From contig JAAVHG010000112.1 of NCBI GenBank assembly GCA_014799855.1, positions 3,142 through 10,340 of the forward strand: DNA of 7,199 nucleotides, given 5' to 3'. The notes under the pieces were generated by a model that did not search any database, was not told the origin of the DNA, and was given only the letters and a program-made list of their open reading frames with translations. Source of the stretch: Oscillibacter sp. GTDB lineage: Bacteria > Bacillota > Clostridia > Oscillospirales > Oscillospiraceae. Positions within the stretch are counted from its first letter, which is position 1. Each line of letters begins with the position of its first letter. Made by a program: the position numbers and the translations under genes. Below, piece by piece: positions 1-6,290 of the stretch.

Positions 1-137
1 TGGGCGTATTCCAGCTCCGCCGGAACGATGGAGCAGGCGGCGGTCAGCTCCGCGCCGGGGATTCTGCTGCGGATATTCTGGGCATGGACCTTCCCCAGAC
101 GGCCCAGGCCCGCGATGCCGATTTTTACGGTTTTCAT
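1..137 (-). CDS. Gfo/Idh/MocA-family NAD(P)-dependent oxidoreductase, N-terminal fragment
   Basis: Only the first 45 residues lie in the window; the gene continues past base 1. They begin MKTVKIGIAGLGRLGKVHAQ, a Rossmann nucleotide-binding strand and loop with G10-x-G12-x-x-G15, followed by a helix and a second strand (ELTAACSIVP, residues 30-39). This is the typical opening of Gfo/Idh/MocA dehydrogenases, which include inositol 2-dehydrogenases and other sugar or polyol dehydrogenases. The acidic residue that often ends the second strand and holds the NAD ribose is not seen here (A-C-S instead), so cofactor preference is open. The ATG shares one base with the TAA stop of the upstream permease (TAATG), and an AAGGTGG-like ribosome site lies in the permease end, implying translational coupling. 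Family is confident. The exact substrate is not; inositol is a guess from family and context. Confidence 0.88.
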   Translation of the reverse strand, partial: MKTVKIGIAGLGRLGKVHAQNIRSRIPGAELTAACSIVPAELEYA

Positions 138-1144
138 TACTTGGCCACCTTCTCTTTGGCCTCGTCCTTGACAACGGTAGCCAGACGGCGGCGCTTGGCG
201 TCCATCTGCTGACGGATAACGTCCATCAGAACCGCCAGAATAATGACCAGGCCCAGAACGATGTTCTGGCCGGCGGAGTCGATAGCCAGCATAGTGAAGC
301 CGTTGCGGAGGACGGCGATGATCAGAGCGCCCAGCATGGTGCCGATCATGGTGCCCTTGCCGCCGGTGAAGGAGGCGCCGCCGATGATGCAGGCCGCGAT
401 GGCGTCGGTGTCATAGGGCTGGTTGGCGTTGGCACCGTTGCAGATGCCGGAACGGCCGATGGTGACGATGCCGCCCAGGGCCGCCATCACGCCGGACATG
501 GTATAGCAGAAGGTCAGGACGTTGGCGGTGTTGATGCCGGAGAGGCGGGTGGCCTCCAGGTTGCCGCCGGCGCAGTAGATGGACCGGCCCAGAGCCGTCC
601 GGCTGAGGAAGATGTGCATGAGCACATACAGGATGATAACCACAATGAAGCTGACGGGGAAGCCGCCCACGGTGGCCTTGCCCAGGAACTGGACGGACTC
701 GGGGAAATTGTTGATCATCTGGCTTCCGGTGACCAGCAGAGCAAGGCCCCAGAGGACGTTCTTCATGCCCAGGGTGGACACGAAGGGATGGGGCAGGTGC
801 AGGCGGGTCAGCAGGGTGCCGTTGACAAAGCCCACCACGCCGCCGGCCACAATGGCTACCACCATCATCAGAACGCCGCTGGAAATGCCGGCCTTGTTCA
901 TGGCGCCCATGACGCAGGCGCAGAACACGGCGTTGGCGCCTACGGACAGGTCAATACCTGCGGTGATCAGGCACAGCAGCATACCTGTCGCCAGGAAGGC
1001 GTTGAAGGCAGTCTGCTTGAAGATGCCCATGATGTTGCTGTAGCTGTAGAAATTGGAGTTTGCGATGGACAGAACCACGCACATGATTACCAGGGCCAGA
1101 AGGGTGCCCATCTGGAAACCGGCCCCGCTCTTTTTCTTAGTCAT
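137..1144 (-). CDS. Sugar ABC transporter permease, RbsC/BPD_transp_2 family
   Basis: A 335-residue inner-membrane permease that would pair with the neighbouring ATPase and binding lipoprotein to import a sugar or polyol. Family hallmarks are visible: GIDLSVG at residues 63-69, the coupling-helix region GRSIYCAGGN at 186-195 followed by LSGI at 201-204, and AIAACIIGGASFTGGKGT at 248-265. Hydrophobic segments run throughout (about 12-29, 46-62, 88-107, 127-140, 164-180, 208-226, 266-282 and 293-310). The tail is highly charged and faces the cytoplasm by family analogy. Length is normal for RbsC-type proteins. The ATG is preceded by GGGAGG eight bases upstream, and the gene overlaps the end of the ATPase gene by 8 bases, so the two are likely translated together. 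The family also covers ribose, xylose, galactose, inositol and autoinducer-2 carriers, so substrate cannot be read from this gene. Confidence 0.95.
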   Translation of the reverse strand: MTKKKSGAGFQMGTLLALVIMCVVLSIANSNFYSYSNIMGIFKQTAFNAFLATGMLLCLITAGIDLSVGANAVFCACVMGAMNKAGISSGVLMMVVAIVAGGVVGFVNGTLLTRLHLPHPFVSTLGMKNVLWGLALLVTGSQMINNFPESVQFLGKATVGGFPVSFIVVIILYVLMHIFLSRTALGRSIYCAGGNLEATRLSGINTANVLTFCYTMSGVMAALGGIVTIGRSGICNGANANQPYDTDAIAACIIGGASFTGGKGTMIGTMLGALIIAVLRNGFTMLAIDSAGQNIVLGLVIILAVLMDVIRQQMDAKRRRLATVVKDEAKEKVAK

Positions 1145-2639
1145 CTAAACTACCTCCCCAAGCCGCTTTCATGATGTCCTCTTGATTGAAATGCTTGCTG
1201 TCCCGGTTTACAGTGGCCATAACCCGGCCGCCGCGCATGACCACCACGCGGTCGCTCATGCCCAGAATCTCCGGCATTTCGGAGGAGATCATAATTACGC
1301 ATTTTCCAGCCTTGACCAGGCTGTTCATCACATTATAAACCTCAACCTTCGCGCCCACGTCGATACCGCGGGTGGGCTCGTCGAAGATATAGATATCCGC
1401 TTCGCTGTTGAGCCACTTGCCGATAACCACCTTCTGCTGGTTGCCGCCGGAAAGCTGGCCCACAATCTCGTCGATAGAGGGAGTCTTGATCCGCAGGGTC
1501 TGGATGTGGCCCTGGCCCGTCTCCTCAATCCGTTTTTCGTTCAGGAACAGGCCGGCGCTGTGCTGCTTGAGGCTGGACAACACCAGATTGGTGCGGATGC
1601 TCTCCGCCAGAACCAGGCCCTGGCCCTTCCGGTCCTCCGTCAGCAGGGCGATGCCCGCGGCGATGGCCTGCTTGGGGCTCTTGATATTGGCCTCCTGGCC
1701 CTTGATGTAGATCTTGCCGCCGTCAATGGGGTCCGCGCCGAATACGGCCCGGACGGTCTCGGTCCGGCCAGCGCCCACCAGGCCGCTCATGCCCAGAATC
1801 TCGCCGCCGTAGGCTTCAAAGCTCACGTTGTTCAGCACGCCGCCGATGGAGAGGTTCTCTACCTTCAGCATGCACTCGCCCTTGGTGCCGAACTCCTTGG
1901 GGAACTGGTTTTCCAGAGTCCGGCCCACCATAGCGGCGATGAGGGAGTCATTGTTCCAGTCCTGGATGTCCCGGGTCTCGATGAACTCGCCGTCCCGGAT
2001 GACCGTCACCCGGTCACACAGCTCGAAGAGCTCCTCCAGCTTGTGAGAGACGAACAGGATGCCGATGCCCCGGGATTTCAGCTCCCGGCAGGTGTGCATC
2101 AGCTGCTCCACCTCTTTCTCGCCCAGAGAGGAGGTCGGCTCGTCCATGATGATCATCTTGGCGTCGATCAGGACGGCCTTGGCAATTTCGATCATCTGCT
2201 GAACGCCCATGCCCAGGGTGCCCGCGGCCTTTCTGGGGTCCACGTCCTGGCCAAGGGATTTCATGACTTCCTCCGCCTTCTTGTGCATGGCGTCATAGTC
2301 CAGCAGGAAGCCTTTTTTCAGCCACTTATTGATGAAGATATTATCCGTTACGCTCAGCAGCTTTTCGATGTTCAGCTCCTGATACACGCAGGCAATGCCC
2401 GCGGCGGCGGACTCGTTGGGGTTCTTGAACTCCATCTTTGTGCCGTTGACATAGATCTCGCCCTCGTCGGCCTTATGTACGCCGGTGAGGACCTTGATCA
2501 GCGTGGATTTGCCGGCGCCGTTCTCGCCGATCAGACCGTGAATCTCACCGGGCTTGACCGCCAGCTGCATATTGTGCAGCGCCACGACGCCTGGGAACCG
2601 CTTGGTTACATTTCTTAACTCAACTACGTATTCGCCCAC
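1137..2639 (-). CDS. Sugar ABC transporter ATP-binding protein, RbsA/MglA-type with two nucleotide-binding domains
   Basis: A 500-residue tandem ATPase that powers the sugar importer. The first domain has a canonical Walker A (GENGAGKST, residues 38-46), a degenerate signature (LGMGVQQ, 142-148) and Walker B with catalytic Glu (MIIMDEP, 162-168), then a switch His at SHK (198-200). The second domain has a degenerate Walker A lacking the GKS/T (GLVGAGRTE, 286-294), an intact signature (LSGGNQQ, 396-402) and Walker B (IYIFDEPTRGIDVG, 416-429). This asymmetric pattern is normal for RbsA/MglA proteins and is not damage. The start codon is GTG at 2639, supported by a GAGGTGAT ribosome site six bases upstream. 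The ATG within that site is followed at once by a stop. The gene sits 305 bases after the binding-protein gene and overlaps the permease by 8 bases. Confidence 0.96.
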   Translation of the reverse strand: MGEYVVELRNVTKRFPGVVALHNMQLAVKPGEIHGLIGENGAGKSTLIKVLTGVHKADEGEIYVNGTKMEFKNPNESAAAGIACVYQELNIEKLLSVTDNIFINKWLKKGFLLDYDAMHKKAEEVMKSLGQDVDPRKAAGTLGMGVQQMIEIAKAVLIDAKMIIMDEPTSSLGEKEVEQLMHTCRELKSRGIGILFVSHKLEELFELCDRVTVIRDGEFIETRDIQDWNNDSLIAAMVGRTLENQFPKEFGTKGECMLKVENLSIGGVLNNVSFEAYGGEILGMSGLVGAGRTETVRAVFGADPIDGGKIYIKGQEANIKSPKQAIAAGIALLTEDRKGQGLVLAESIRTNLVLSSLKQHSAGLFLNEKRIEETGQGHIQTLRIKTPSIDEIVGQLSGGNQQKVVIGKWLNSEADIYIFDEPTRGIDVGAKVEVYNVMNSLVKAGKCVIMISSEMPEILGMSDRVVVMRGGRVMATVNRDSKHFNQEDIMKAAWGGSLDD

Positions 2640-2645
2640 CTAAAT

Positions 2646-2653
2646 ATCACCTC
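2646..2653 (-). promoter_or_regulatory. Ribosome binding site deciding the GTG start of the ATPase gene
   Basis: The minus-strand sequence GAGGTGAT matches the 16S anti-Shine-Dalgarno tail over eight bases and ends six bases before the GTG at 2639-2637. It is what supports the unusual start codon. An overlapping ATG AGG TGA reads only two codons before stopping. Confidence 0.75.
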
Positions 2654-2697
2654 ATTTTCCCTGAATCAAGGGGCCGGAAGCATGGAACGGCCCCGCT

Positions 2698-2716
2698 CCG
2701 GCGGCTCCGCCGCCGG
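2698..2716 (-). repeat. Perfect 8-bp GC hairpin upstream of the ATPase gene
   Basis: On the minus strand CCGGCGGC-GGA-GCCGCCGG forms an uninterrupted 8-bp stem with a GGA loop. The same GGA loop closes the larger hairpin at 2880-2908. No T-run follows, so it is not a terminator. It could protect or block the mRNA segment ahead of the ATPase, or be chance in GC-rich sequence. Confidence 0.45.
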
Positions 2717-2869
2717 GAAAACTTCTAGGCCTGTCTGGTTCGCCGCCGGAAAACGGCCGGGCCGGGGATTCTGCCGTCCCGCAAAGCCGAAAAGAATACC
2801 CGTTTTCAGCGCGGCGGAAGGGCAAAAGGCCCGCCCAGGGGGATTTTCCGGCAAAAAGTTCATAAATTT

Positions 2870-2908
2870 GGAAAAGGGAGCCCCGTCCCGGCTCCGCCGG
2901 GACGGGGC
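2870..2908 (-). terminator. Strong hairpin after the binding-protein gene; partial terminator or mRNA stabiliser
   Basis: On the minus strand GCCCCGTCCCGGC-GGA-GCCGGGACGGGGC is a perfect 13-bp stem with a 3-base loop, beginning 36 bases after the binding-protein stop. It is followed by TCCCTTTTCC, a poor T-run, so termination should be incomplete. In ABC operons such a hairpin after the binding-protein gene commonly raises its level over the membrane parts by attenuation or 3' end protection. That role is inferred here. Confidence 0.7.
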
Positions 2909-2944
2909 CATGATTTCCTCGGTTAAATCACGGACGTATGGAGA

Positions 2945-3994
2945 TTAGGCGAGATAGCCCTGCAGCTCCTCGAGACGGGCCTGGGCGTTGGAGGGATCAA
3001 CGATGCTGGCGCCAGCGTCGATGAACTTCTCCAAGGTCTCGCCCTGGAGGGCGCGGACAACAGCGGCGACAGACTCATAGCCCATGCTGTAGCCCTGCTG
3101 GCAGACAGACATGGTCTCCTCGCCGGCCAGGATGGAATTGCAGGCGGACTGGATGCCGTCGAAGCCCAGGAACACGGTGTTCTTGTAGTTCTCGTTGCCG
3201 GAGGCGGCAGCGGCACGGGCGGCGGCCATGGCCATATCGTCGTTGTTGGCGCAGATAACGGCGATGCCCTCGGGATGGTTCTGGATAATGGCTTCCATGC
3301 AGGTCACGGCCTGGTCAGCCACGGCGTTGGCGTACTGGGTCTCATCGGACAGGAAGGTGCCGCCGGCGGCCTCGATACCGGCCTTATAGCCAGCCATGCG
3401 GGCCTCGTTGGTGGAGTCGCCCTGAACGCCGGCGATCTCGATGCAATTGATCTCGGTCCAGCCGCGCTCCTTGGCAAGAGCCGCGGCGGCCTCGCCGCCC
3501 AGCTTGCCGGCGGCCTCATTGCCGGTGCCGACGAAGGAGAGCACCTCGGGGGCGTCGATGTTGGTGTCAACGGCCACGATGGGCTTGGTCTGGTTGGAGA
3601 TCATGTTGGCGACCATGTCGGCCTGCAGGGGGGCGATGACGTAGCCGTCGATAGCGCCGTTGTTCATGTCGGTCTCGATCATGTTCTGCTGCTCGTCATA
3701 GGCGGTCTCGGAGGTAGCGCCCTTGACCTCAACATGCACGTTGGGATGATCCTTCTCATAGGCGTTGGCGCCGGCCACCACATAGCCCCAATACTCGGAG
3801 GCGGTGGTCTTCAGGATCACGGAGATGTTATACTCCTGCTCGCCGGAGCCGGAGTCCGCGGGGGTGGTGGTATCGGCAGGGGCAGAACTGCCGGTGTCAC
3901 CGCTGTTGGAACCGCTGTTTCCGCTGTTCCCGCCGCAGGCGGCCAGGGACAGCACCATGACAAGCGTCAGGATCACCGCAAAAACTTTCTTCAT
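2945..3994 (-). CDS. Sugar ABC transporter substrate-binding lipoprotein, RbsB-like (Periplasmic_binding_4)
   Basis: A 349-residue secreted lipoprotein that captures the substrate outside the membrane and delivers it to the permease. The start at 3994 is chosen because GGAG lies nine bases upstream and the product opens with a clear type II signal peptide: MKK, a hydrophobic stretch (4-16), then lipobox LAAC with the lipidated Cys at 20. A longer frame reaching 4078 would bury this signal. A Gly/Ser/Asn/Thr/Pro linker follows (21-53). The binding domain starts near YNISVIL (55-61). By analogy with ribose-binding protein, likely ligand contacts include W69, D143 in AVDTNID, R199 in GDSTNEAR, N250/D252/D253 in CANNDD, D279 in GFDG and Q299. 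These fit the pentose/hexose/inositol group but do not single out a ligand. It is the first gene of the operon. Confidence 0.94.
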   Translation of the reverse strand: MKKVFAVILTLVMVLSLAACGGNSGNSGSNSGDTGSSAPADTTTPADSGSGEQEYNISVILKTTASEYWGYVVAGANAYEKDHPNVHVEVKGATSETAYDEQQNMIETDMNNGAIDGYVIAPLQADMVANMISNQTKPIVAVDTNIDAPEVLSFVGTGNEAAGKLGGEAAAALAKERGWTEINCIEIAGVQGDSTNEARMAGYKAGIEAAGGTFLSDETQYANAVADQAVTCMEAIIQNHPEGIAVICANNDDMAMAAARAAAASGNENYKNTVFLGFDGIQSACNSILAGEETMSVCQQGYSMGYESVAAVVRALQGETLEKFIDAGASIVDPSNAQARLEELQGYLA

Positions 3995-4048
3995 ACTTCT
4001 TTTCTCCTTCAATTTTTGATAGTTTGCCGGAATCCCGGTCCTCCCCTT

Positions 4049-4120
4049 CCAAAGACCTTTCCGCCCCTGCGGAGACACTCCGCAGGGCAGACGGGGGCCC
4101 CGTCCGTTTCGATCTTTTGG
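4049..4120 (-). promoter_or_regulatory. Predicted three-way-junction RNA in the sugar-operon leader
   Basis: Read on the minus strand, CCAAAAGATC (4120-4111) can pair with GGTCTTTGG (4057-4049) through nine pairs with one bulged A and one G-U. That stem encloses two hairpins: GACGGG-GCC-CCCGTC (4104-4090, 6 bp) and CCCTGCGGAG-TGT-CTCCGCAGGG (4087-4065, 10 bp). Only two bases separate the hairpins. The element sits between the likely transcription start near 4149 and the binding-protein start at 3994. I do not recognise it as a known riboswitch, and no terminator follows it. It may control translation or stability; the fold is by hand pairing only. Confidence 0.45.
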
Positions 4121-4155
4121 TCCGGTTCAGGCCGATTTCCAGCTGATACAACCAC

Positions 4156-4185
4156 ATGTTAGCACAAATTCACAACTTGCGTCAA
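4156..4185 (-). promoter_or_regulatory. Promoter of the sugar ABC transporter operon
   Basis: On the minus strand TTGACG (-35, 4185-4180), an 18-base spacer and TAACAT (-10, 4161-4156) with an extended -10 TGC immediately before it match a housekeeping-sigma promoter. The start of transcription should fall near 4149, leaving a leader of about 155 bases before the binding-protein ATG. Confidence 0.7.
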
Positions 4186-4196
4186 TAAGGCAGAAT

Positions 4197-4212
4197 CAAT
4201 TTCGGTCAATTG
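4197..4212. promoter_or_regulatory. Inverted repeat just upstream of the sugar promoter, possible regulator site
   Basis: CAATT-TCGGTC-AATTG is a perfect 5-bp dyad with a six-base spacer, and TCAATT also recurs directly with a 10-base period (4196 and 4206). Its centre lies about 55 bases upstream of the predicted transcription start, where activators commonly bind. No regulator gene for it is in the window. It could be chance in a locally AT-rich stretch. Confidence 0.3.
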
Positions 4213-4231
4213 CTGTAAAACGCCAAAGGGT

Positions 4232-4259
4232 TTTTGTACAAAACAGAAATTCTTTCTGT
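4232..4259. repeat. Adjacent palindrome and hairpin between the MATE gene and sugar promoter
   Basis: TTTTGTACAAAA (4232-4243) is a perfect 12-bp palindrome. It abuts ACAGAAA-TTC-TTTCTGT (4243-4259), a perfect 7-bp inverted repeat. On the minus strand the latter is followed by TTTTG, so it could be a weak terminator for the MATE gene. Alternatively the pair could be binding sites upstream of the sugar promoter. No stronger MATE terminator is visible. Confidence 0.35.
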
Positions 4260-4305
4260 GTACGTACCCAGTTCCTTCCCAAATTCCTCCTTTTTTACGT
4301 TTGGA

Positions 4306-5670
4306 TCATTCGTTTTCCGCCCCCCTGGTCACGGTCCGTACCCACTTCCAGCTGTGGAGCCGCAGAGCTACAGGGACGATTTTATAGAGCTGGTCCCATT
4401 TCAACAGGAAGAACACCGCCGTAGGGCTCCAGGCCCACCAGAAGGCCGCCATGGCCGACAGGGGCACCACAATCAGCCACATACTGATGAGGTTCATCTT
4501 CGCGCTGAACGCGGTGTCGCCGCCGCCCCGGATGATGCCGTTGTCGCAGGCCATTTGATAGGCGGTGCCCACGGTGGTGATTGCCATGACAACCATAAAC
4601 TCCATGGACAGCCCATAGGCCCGCTCCGTCAGCGTGCCGCCGAAAACCGCCAGAATGGGCCCCCGCAAAACGAAAATTGCCAGCCCGGACAGCACTCCGA
4701 TCACGGCGAACAGTCCCTCTAAGGTATACACCAGGGCTTTCAGCTCCTCCCGGCGGCCCTGGCCGATGGCCTTCCCCACCAGAATGCCCGCGGCGGAGGC
4801 CGCGCCGTAGGCTACCACGGAGAGGACCTGGTATACCTGCACGGCGATGGCGTTGGCGGCGGTCACGTCGCCCCCCTGGTGGCCCAGAATGCCTGTCTGC
4901 ACCATCTGGGCCACGCCCCACAGGGCCTGGTTCACCAGCACCGGGGCGGCTACCTTGGTATAGTCGCGTATGTAGCTGGTATCAATGAAAATCAGCTTTT
5001 TCACCGTCAGGCCCAGGCGGGTCTCCTTATATTTTAAGTAGTACAGCACAATCAGCAGCTCCACAATCCGGGAGGTCAGGGTGGCGATGGCCGCGCCCCG
5101 GACCCCCAGCTCCGGGAAACCCAGACGGCCGTAAATCAGGAGGTAGTTCAAGCAAACATTGATGCAGAGAGTGGAAAAGGAGATAACGTAGCCGATTTTC
5201 ACCACCCCTACGGACCGAAGAGACGCGGCCAGGATGTTGGTGACGGTGAAAATCAGGTAGGAGAAGCAGATGATTTGAAAATAGGCCATTCCCTGGGCGA
5301 TCACCGCCTCGTCGTTGGAAATCAGGTGCAGCAGCTGGGAGGGAGCGGCCAGCACGACAACAAACAGCACCGCCGCCAGCGCCCCGCCGAACCGGAGGGC
5401 CACGCCGATGATGTGGGGGATGGGCTCCAGCTTGTTTTTGCCCCAATACTGGCTCCCCAGCACCACGGCCCCCTCGCCCGCGCCTACCACCAGCATTTGC
5501 AGGAGAAACTGCACCTGGTTGCACAGGCTGACGCCGCTCATGGCTACCTGGCTGTAGCGGCCCAGCATGAGGGTGTCCATCATGTTCACCCCGTAGGTCA
5601 GCAGGTTTTGCAGGGCCAGGGACAGGGTGAGGGGGAAAAAGGTCCGGTAAAAGGCTTTGTCTCGAATCAT
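4306..5670 (-). CDS. MATE-family multidrug/cation efflux transporter
   Basis: A 454-residue inner-membrane exporter, of normal length for MATE proteins (about 450), with roughly twelve hydrophobic segments in two halves. MATE carriers expel organic cations, drugs or metabolites using Na+ or H+ gradients. Recognisable landmarks are the N-terminal MMDTLMLGRYS (30-40), the first-half hallmark NVCLNYLLIYG (171-181) followed by LGVRGAAIAT (188-197), the second-half AANAIAVQVY (271-280), and RGGGDT (381-386). The start at 5670 is preferred over an in-frame start at 5796 because AAAGGAG lies nine bases upstream and the gene's promoter lies between the two. The long frame's extra 42 residues are also not membrane-like. 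It appears monocistronic. It is divergent from the PadR gene, but no PadR-like site lies at its promoter. Substrate is unknown. Confidence 0.93.
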   Translation of the reverse strand: MIRDKAFYRTFFPLTLSLALQNLLTYGVNMMDTLMLGRYSQVAMSGVSLCNQVQFLLQMLVVGAGEGAVVLGSQYWGKNKLEPIPHIIGVALRFGGALAAVLFVVVLAAPSQLLHLISNDEAVIAQGMAYFQIICFSYLIFTVTNILAASLRSVGVVKIGYVISFSTLCINVCLNYLLIYGRLGFPELGVRGAAIATLTSRIVELLIVLYYLKYKETRLGLTVKKLIFIDTSYIRDYTKVAAPVLVNQALWGVAQMVQTGILGHQGGDVTAANAIAVQVYQVLSVVAYGAASAAGILVGKAIGQGRREELKALVYTLEGLFAVIGVLSGLAIFVLRGPILAVFGGTLTERAYGLSMEFMVVMAITTVGTAYQMACDNGIIRGGGDTAFSAKMNLISMWLIVVPLSAMAAFWWAWSPTAVFFLLKWDQLYKIVPVALRLHSWKWVRTVTRGAENE

Positions 5671-5713
5671 GGCGTCCGTCTCCTTTGGGGTTTTTCGGGA
5701 AATTTCGCCTCTG

Positions 5714-5742
5714 ATTATAGCGGCTCCCCCTGGGAAAGTAAA
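5714..5742 (-). promoter_or_regulatory. Promoter of the MATE gene
   Basis: Minus strand: TTTACT (-35, 5742-5737), a 17-base spacer and consensus TATAAT (-10, 5719-5714). Predicted transcription starts near 5707, about 37 bases before the ATG at 5670. The intervening 150 bases up to the PadR promoter hold no clear gene. Confidence 0.75.
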
Positions 5743-5886
5743 GGAGAATCTAGGGTCCGCCTCCGGGATGGCCCGGCCGGGAGGCAGGCCCGGCAAATTT
5801 TTCCCCGCTCAACTGAATGGCATTGGCCCCCGCGCCTGCCCCCGCAAAACGTTCCTTTGGATACTCCTGAATTTTGGCCCCTCCTA

Positions 5887-5915
5887 TTGACAATATCGAT
5901 ATTCGATGTTATAGT
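5887..5915 (+). promoter_or_regulatory. Promoter of the padR-DUF2812 operon
   Basis: TTGACA (5887-5892), a 17-base spacer and TATAGT (5910-5915) form a near-consensus housekeeping promoter. Transcription should begin near 5922, about 42 bases before the PadR start. The whole spacer is occupied by the first operator-like repeat, pointing to tight repression of a strong promoter. Confidence 0.85.
5892..5910 (+). promoter_or_regulatory. Putative PadR operator 1, within the promoter spacer
   Basis: AATATCGATATTCGATGTT matches operator 2 at 17 of 19 positions and contains the perfect palindrome AATATCGATATT (5892-5903). It lies between the -35 and -10 boxes, so a bound dimer would block RNA polymerase. 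PadR is the obvious ligand because its gene follows directly; this is inferred. Confidence 0.7.
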
Positions 5916-5928
5916 GAGTACAGAAGGT

Positions 5929-5947
5929 AATAGCGATATTCGATATT
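5929..5947 (+). promoter_or_regulatory. Putative PadR operator 2, between start of transcription and ribosome site
   Basis: AATAGCGATATTCGATATT has the dyad AATA-N-CGA-N3-TCG-N-TATT and repeats operator 1 with its start 37 bases downstream. It ends just before the AAAGGAGG ribosome site. Two sites about 3.5 helical turns apart suggest co-operative or stepwise autorepression. Confidence 0.7.
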
Positions 5948-5963
5948 AAGAAAGGAGGCGTCT

Positions 5964-6290
5964 ATGGCCCGGGAAAAATTTCAGACCCTGACGGAGCAGA
6001 TGTTTTACATTCTCCTCTGTCTGGGGGAGGAGCGCTGCGGCGCGGACGTGATGGCCCAGGTGTCCGCCGTCACCCATGGCCGGGTAGCCGTGGGGCCGGG
6101 AACGCTGTACGCCCTGCTGGAGAGCTTTCTCCAGGAGGGCATGATCCGGGAAACCGCCTCACGGGGCCGGAAACGAAGCTACATTCTGACGGACAAGGGT
6201 TGGGAGACACTGGAAAATGAGTACCGCCGGCTGAGTCTGGTGGCGGAGGATTACCGCCGCGTTGTGGCCGGAGAAGGAGGGAACGCATGA
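5964..6290 (+). CDS. PadR-family transcriptional repressor
   Basis: A 108-residue winged-helix regulator of the short PadR type. The DNA-binding core is visible: the helix TEQMFYILLCL (10-20), the GADVMAQVSAVTHGRVAVGPGTLYALLESF stretch spanning residues 26-55 with the diagnostic GPGTLYALL (45-53), then GMIRE (59-63), the basic wing RGRKRSYILTDKG (67-79) and a C-terminal helix for dimerisation. PadR proteins usually repress their own gene and nearby membrane-protein or efflux genes, and some sense hydrophobic drugs or phenolic acids. The ATG at 5964 follows AAAGGAGG by five bases. The stop overlaps the next start as ATGA, so the partner is translated with it. The paired operator-like sites upstream support autoregulation. 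Inducer is unknown. Confidence 0.94.
   Translation: MAREKFQTLTEQMFYILLCLGEERCGADVMAQVSAVTHGRVAVGPGTLYALLESFLQEGMIRETASRGRKRSYILTDKGWETLENEYRRLSLVAEDYRRVVAGEGGNA

Larger units (their letters stand above)
2640..2944. other. GC-rich intergenic gap within the sugar operon
   Basis: This 305-base stretch separates the binding-protein stop from the ATPase start. It holds a 13-bp perfect hairpin just after the binding-protein gene (2880-2908), a second perfect hairpin nearer the ATPase (2698-2716), and a near-repeat CGCCGCCGG(G)AAAAC at 2708-2722 and 2741-2754. Open frames exist on both strands (about 81 and 88 codons) but are rich in Pro, Arg and Gly, lack good ribosome sites and resemble no family I recognise, so I treat the stretch as non-coding. 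I see no convincing internal promoter for the ATPase. Confidence 0.6.

Noticed and set aside
1182..2618. A 478-codon open frame on the plus strand opposite the ATPase gene
   Set aside because: It is antisense to a gene with all RbsA motifs; GC-rich codon bias opens the opposite frame. The product is rich in His, Asp, Leu and Ala with no recognisable domain.
2666..2948. Short open frames on both strands in the gap between binding-protein and ATPase genes
   Set aside because: Pro/Arg/Gly-rich products, no supporting ribosome sites, and they run through perfect hairpins; best explained as non-coding.
3995..4078. Upstream in-frame extension of the binding protein to an ATG at 4078
   Set aside because: It would place 28 charged residues before a textbook lipoprotein signal, and lacks a ribosome site, while 3994 has one.
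3275..4162. A 295-codon plus-strand frame opposite the binding-protein gene
   Set aside because: Same antisense effect; repetitive Gly/Val/His/Asp composition, and it crosses the sugar promoter and leader.
4200..4295. Possible tiny minus-strand frame starting TTG after an AAGGAGG just past the MATE stop
   Set aside because: The spacing to the TTG is only about three bases, the frame is under 30 codons, and it runs through the inverted repeats; no support for a peptide.
5776..5802. Hairpin GCCGGG-N7-CCCGGC followed by AAATTTTT on the plus strand, terminator-like
   Set aside because: No plus-strand gene lies upstream of it in the window and the stem is only 6 bp in GC-rich sequence; chance is likely.
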